From assembly GCA_039818665.1 (NCBI GenBank), contig JBCBTJ010000005.1, forward strand, positions 1-64,000: DNA of 64,000 nucleotides. Direction: 5' to 3'. Under the pieces are notes generated by a model, which was given only the letters and a program-made list of their open reading frames with translations, had not been told where the DNA came from and did not search any database. Source of the DNA: JBCBTJ01 sp039818665. Lineage in GTDB: Bacteria > Pseudomonadota > Alphaproteobacteria > Caulobacterales > Hyphomonadaceae. The translations under genes and the position numbers were made by a program. Shown piece after piece: positions 60,371 through 64,000 of this stretch (position 1 is its first letter; every line of letters begins with the position of its first letter).

Positions 60371-62254
60371 ATGCTCTCGATCACCGACCTCGACTATCGG
60401 ATCGACCGGCGCGTCCTGTTCGATAAAGCCTCCGCGCGCATCGCAGCGGGCTGGAAGGTCGGCTTTGTCGGGCGCAACGGCTCCGGCAAGTCAACGCTGC
60501 TCAGGCTGATCCGCGAAGCGGCTGAAGAACCGAACGAGGCGATCCGCATCGGAAAAGCGGCGAAGCTCGGCTGGGTGGCCCAAGAAGTGGCGCCCAGCGA
60601 GACGCGCCTGATCGACGAAACGCTCGCCGCCGACACCGAACTCTCAGCTCTGCTTCGCACCGCCGAAACAGAAGCCGACCCCGACAAGATCGCCGCGGCC
60701 CATGACCGGCTCGCGGCGATCGACGGCTATTCCGGCGAAGCGCGGGCTGCGCGCATCCTCACCGGCCTCGGCTTCAGCCAGTCCGATCTTACGCGGCCCT
60801 GCGGGCACTTCTCAGGCGGTTGGCGCATGCGCGCGGCGCTCGCCGGCGTGCTGTTCGCCGAACCGGATCTGTTGCTGCTGGACGAACCGACCAACTATCT
60901 CGATCTCGAAGGCGCCGCCTGGCTCGAGACCTACTTGAAGAAATATCCGTATACGGTTCTTGTTGTCAGCCACGACCGCGAACTGCTCAACCGATCCGTC
61001 ACGCACATTCTATCGCTGGAGCATGGCAAGCTCGCCATAGAGCCGGGCGGGTTCGATCTATATTTGAGAAAGCGCGCGGAGCGCGCCGCCCAAGCCGAAG
61101 CCCTGAAGGCCAAGCAGGACAAGGACAGAGCCCACCTGCAATCCTTCGTCGACCGGTTTCGATACAAAGCCTCGAAGGCCCGGCAGGCCCAAAGCCGGAT
61201 CAAAATGCTCGAACGGATGACCGAGGTCACCGTCCCGCTCGCCGAGCGAACGCATCCGTTCGACTTCCCAGAGATCGAAGCGCTCGCCTCCCCTATTTTC
61301 GAACTGGACCGCGCCGATCTCGGCTATGAAGCCGGCCGCCCGGTCCTCAACAAAGTCGCCCTGCGCGTCGACCAAGACGACCGCGTCGCGATTGTCGGCG
61401 CCAACGGCCAGGGCAAGTCGACGCTGGTCAAATCCATCGCCGGCCGCCTGGCGCTCTTAGACGGCGAACGGCGCGCCCACCGCAAAATCCGGGTCGGCTA
61501 TTTCTCCCAAGACCAACTCGATGAACTCCGCGCCGGCGAAACCGCGCTCGACCATGTCGCCGATCTCTTCCCAGAGGCGCCGGAGGCCCAGCGCCGCTCT
61601 ATCGCCGCGCAGATCGGGCTCGATCGCAACAAAGCCGAAACCAAAGTCGAGCAGCTCTCCGGCGGCGAGAAAGTCCGGCTTCTGCTGGGTCTCACCGCGC
61701 TGCAAAAGCCGCACATTTTGATCCTCGACGAACCGACGAGCCATCTCGACGTCGACAGCCGCGAAGCGCTTGTCCACGCGCTCAACGCCTATTCCGGCGC
61801 CGTCCTGCTGATCACCCACGACGTCTATCTCGCCGAAGCGACGGCGGACCGGCTCTGGCTCGTCAAAGACGGCCGCGCCGCGCCTTATGATGGCGACCTC
61901 GCCGACTACCGCGCCCTCGTGCTCGCCGCCGACAATGACCGCAGCGCGCTCGACGCCACGCCCGCCCGCGAGCCGGAGACAACCCCGCCGCCCAAGCGCT
62001 CCGACAGCGACATTCGCCGCGCCACGGCGGACATCCGCAAGCGTGTCGCCGCGGCCGAGCGCGCCATGCAAGCCGCGAAAGACACGATCACAGAGATCGA
62101 CGGCGCGCTCGCCGACGGTTCGCTCTTCGCCTTGGACCCGGACAAAGCCGCCAAGCTCGCCCAGGCGCGCGCGCGGCACGAGGCGGCGCTCGAGGCGGCC
62201 GAAGCCGATTGGCTGGAGGCGAGCGAAGCGTATGAGGCGGCCGCCGCTCACTAG
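60371..62254 (+). CDS. ABC-F family ATPase (Uup-like)
   Basis: 627-residue soluble twin-ATPase. First domain: Walker A GRNGSGKST (about residues 35-43), signature FSGGWRMR, Walker B LLLDEPTNYLD. A linker arm (about 235-290) separates it from the second domain: Walker A GANGQGKST, signature LSGGEKVRL, Walker B LILDEPTSHLD. The C-terminal 100 residues are coiled coil (KRVAAAERAMQAAKDTITEI onward), which fits Uup rather than EttA. ABC-F proteins act on ribosomes, not in transport. It follows tesB directly. Confidence 0.92.
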   Translation: MLSITDLDYRIDRRVLFDKASARIAAGWKVGFVGRNGSGKSTLLRLIREAAEEPNEAIRIGKAAKLGWVAQEVAPSETRLIDETLAADTELSALLRTAETEADPDKIAAAHDRLAAIDGYSGEARAARILTGLGFSQSDLTRPCGHFSGGWRMRAALAGVLFAEPDLLLLDEPTNYLDLEGAAWLETYLKKYPYTVLVVSHDRELLNRSVTHILSLEHGKLAIEPGGFDLYLRKRAERAAQAEALKAKQDKDRAHLQSFVDRFRYKASKARQAQSRIKMLERMTEVTVPLAERTHPFDFPEIEALASPIFELDRADLGYEAGRPVLNKVALRVDQDDRVAIVGANGQGKSTLVKSIAGRLALLDGERRAHRKIRVGYFSQDQLDELRAGETALDHVADLFPEAPEAQRRSIAAQIGLDRNKAETKVEQLSGGEKVRLLLGLTALQKPHILILDEPTSHLDVDSREALVHALNAYSGAVLLITHDVYLAEATADRLWLVKDGRAAPYDGDLADYRALVLAADNDRSALDATPAREPETTPPPKRSDSDIRRATADIRKRVAAAERAMQAAKDTITEIDGALADGSLFALDPDKAAKLAQARARHEAALEAAEADWLEASEAYEAAAAH

Positions 62255-62328
62255 AACGCGAGGCCCTGGCCCTCGCCGCGGGCCAGGTTACACTTTGGAC
62301 ACACACTGGACCCAGACGGAGTTGGTCT

Positions 62329-64000
62329 TTGAAATCCTGCTCAATCTTCGCCGCGATCGCCGCCCTGACGCTCGCCGCCGCCTGTAACGGAGATGCGGAA
62401 GAGAGCGAGACCATCGCCGACGCCGTCGATGTACACGCGCTCACGCCGACGCTGGAGGAACTGGCGCCCGTCGGCCGGCTCCCCCAAACCGTTCAGCCCG
62501 TCCGCTATGATGTCGAAATGCGGATCGATCCGCGCGAGGACGCGTTCTCCGGCCAGGCCCGCATCACGATCGACCTCGCAGAAGCCGCCGACGGCGTCTG
62601 GCTCCACGGCGACGATCTCAACGTTGAAGGCGTCACGATCCAAGTCGCCGGCCAAGCGTCTGCTCCCGGGACCTATGAGGAGATCCTGCCGACCGGCGTC
62701 TCCTGGGTCGGCTTTCCTGAAACGCTCGGCCCCGGCGAAGTGATCGTCGACATCGCTTATTCCAGCCGGTTCGACCCGCTCCTCGCGGGGCTCTTCAAAG
62801 TCGAGGAAGGCGGGGCGGCCTACGCGCTCGCCAAATCCGAGTCGATCCAAGCCCGCCGCTTCTTGCCGGGCTTCGACGAGCCGGGCTTCAAAGCGCCTTT
62901 TTCTTTCGCCGTGACCGTTCCCGAAGGCGACCATGTGATCCTCAACACGCCGGAGATCTCCCGCGCGCCAGCCGCCGAGCCCGGGTTTGAGACGGTCCGC
63001 TTCGCCCCGACGCGTCCCCTCTCAACCTACCTTCTCTCCCTCGCCGTCGGGCCCTTCGACATGGTCGAGCGCCCCGACTTGCCGCCGAACGAGATCCGCG
63101 ACTTCGCCGTGCCCCTGCGCGGCTTCGCCCGCCAAGGCCGCGGCCATGAGCTGAAAGACGTTCTCGACGCCACCGGCCCGATGCTCGAAATCTTCGAACG
63201 CGGCCTGGAGCAGCCTTACCCCTACCAAAAGCTCGACATCATCGCCGCGCCCTCCTGGCCCAGCGGCGCGACGGAGCTCGCCGGCGCGATCACCTATCGC
63301 GAGAGCCGCATCCTGCTCGGCCAAAACCCGCCGCCCGCCGTGCGACGCGCCATGCTGGCCATCCACGCCCATGAGATCGCGCATATGTGGTTCGGCAATC
63401 TCGTCACCCCGCCCTGGTGGGACGATCTTTGGCTGAAAGAAGCCTTCGCCTCCTGGGGCACGCCCTTCGCGCTGGTCGAACTCGAGCCGGACGCCGGCCA
63501 CGAAGTCGACAGTGTGGTCCGCGGGCTGTCCGCCATGCGGCTCGACAGCCTCGGCAGCGCGCGCCGCGTCAATGAGCCGATCGAACGGAACGAAGACATT
63601 CGCAACGCCTATGACGCGATCACCTATTCCAAGGGTCAAGCGGTCATCGCCATGGTCGACGCCTATTTCGGCGCGGAGAATTTCCGCCCCGCCCTCGGCC
63701 GGTACATCGCCGAGTTCGCCGACGGCGCGGCGGACTCCGCCGACTTCTACCGCGTCATCGGCGAGGTCAGCGGCGAGCCGCGCTTGGAGCAAGTCTTCCA
63801 GAGCTTTATCGGCCAACAGGGATTGCCGCTCGTCACCGTGTCGCATGCCTGCACGGCCGACGGCGTCGAGGCGGCCTACGCGCAGTCGCGCTACCGCCCC
63901 TTGGGCTCCGAAGCCGATCTTGATCGTTCGTGGACCATCCCGGTTTGCCTCTCGCTCGGCGGCGCGGATGACGGCTCGACGGATCGTCACTGCACGCTGC
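62329..64000 (+). CDS. M1-family metallo-aminopeptidase, lipoprotein; cut by window edge
   Basis: 557 residues visible of a longer protein. The N-terminus is a signal with a lipoprotein-like end (LTLAAAC, Cys18), so the enzyme is probably membrane-tethered in the periplasm. The zinc site H348-E349-x-x-H352 with Glu371 18 residues later (HEIAHMWFGN...WLKEAF) is intact, as is the catalytic Tyr region AITYSKGQAV. The substrate-recognition GAMEN motif reads GATEL (313-317). The start is TTG with GGAG seven bases upstream. It removes N-terminal residues from peptides. The 3' end lies outside the window. Confidence 0.9.
   Translation, partial: MKSCSIFAAIAALTLAAACNGDAEESETIADAVDVHALTPTLEELAPVGRLPQTVQPVRYDVEMRIDPREDAFSGQARITIDLAEAADGVWLHGDDLNVEGVTIQVAGQASAPGTYEEILPTGVSWVGFPETLGPGEVIVDIAYSSRFDPLLAGLFKVEEGGAAYALAKSESIQARRFLPGFDEPGFKAPFSFAVTVPEGDHVILNTPEISRAPAAEPGFETVRFAPTRPLSTYLLSLAVGPFDMVERPDLPPNEIRDFAVPLRGFARQGRGHELKDVLDATGPMLEIFERGLEQPYPYQKLDIIAAPSWPSGATELAGAITYRESRILLGQNPPPAVRRAMLAIHAHEIAHMWFGNLVTPPWWDDLWLKEAFASWGTPFALVELEPDAGHEVDSVVRGLSAMRLDSLGSARRVNEPIERNEDIRNAYDAITYSKGQAVIAMVDAYFGAENFRPALGRYIAEFADGAADSADFYRVIGEVSGEPRLEQVFQSFIGQQGLPLVTVSHACTADGVEAAYAQSRYRPLGSEADLDRSWTIPVCLSLGGADDGSTDRHCTL

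Overview
The window is GC-rich, densely packed chromosomal DNA from an alphaproteobacterium. Evidence for this is the oxygen-sensing FixL/FixJ pair beside a complete cbb3 oxidase set, alphaproteobacterial families of unknown function (DUF2849, DUF2794, DUF1178), a COQ9 gene next to purK-purE and rpsU, and an aa3 oxidase subunit IV-like protein. I cannot name a genus; a Hyphomonadaceae, Parvularculaceae or Caulobacterales-like organism is plausible. I see no rRNA, tRNA, insertion sequence, integrase, prophage or CRISPR array. The genes look vertically inherited, with many 1 to 4 base stop/start overlaps that mark operons.

Layout. 1-3.6 kb (minus): siroheme/sulfite assimilation operon cysG, DUF2849, a glutathione S-transferase, then cysI, which runs off the left edge. 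A LysR regulator is divergent. 4.7-7.1 kb: a ZntB-type metal transporter, then a leftward marR-dps-small membrane protein unit with a clear promoter/operator and a terminator. 7.1-9.6 kb: a large MscS-type channel. 9.6-20.1 kb: microaerobic respiration, with a single-domain receiver, fixJ, fixL and an 83-residue membrane protein on the minus strand and ccoNOQP-ccoGHIS on the plus strand. 20.1-24.5 kb: galK, galT and a divergent GH36 alpha-galactosidase. 24.6-32.1 kb: lepA, a lipoprotein, an alanine/glycine:cation symporter, a methyltransferase, comF, a glutaredoxin, DUF1178, an oxidase subunit IV-like protein and a short DksA/TraR zinc-finger protein. 32.2-38.9 kb: an ABC-2 exporter, rpsU, COQ9, purK-purE, YdcH and an SDR-fold protein without catalytic residues.

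38.9-47.4 kb: a class C beta-lactamase-fold hydrolase, a PH-like membrane protein, an HxlR regulator divergent from a DsbA-fold isomerase, DUF2794, a 315-base gap with a strong inverted repeat, and a creatininase-family hydrolase followed by a four-gene Gld-type ABC system. 47.5-51.7 kb: a DUF1223 protein, aconitase A and a TlpA/CcmG-type thioredoxin. 51.7-64 kb: lipid/ketone metabolism, with an esterase fused to a Baeyer-Villiger-type monooxygenase, a second EthA-type monooxygenase, a divergent DAACS transporter, a FATP-type acyl-CoA synthetase and a TesB thioesterase. An ABC-F ATPase and an M1 aminopeptidase, cut by the right edge, close the window.

How the genes fit together. FixL has the residues expected of a heme PAS oxygen sensor and should control high-affinity cbb3 respiration encoded next door; ccoGHIS supplies copper and assembly factors. 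The most unusual features are the esterase-monooxygenase fusion, the small unannotated membrane proteins beside dps and fixL, and several perfect palindromes or inverted repeats in intergenic DNA. All functional statements rest on reading motifs by eye; no database search was run.
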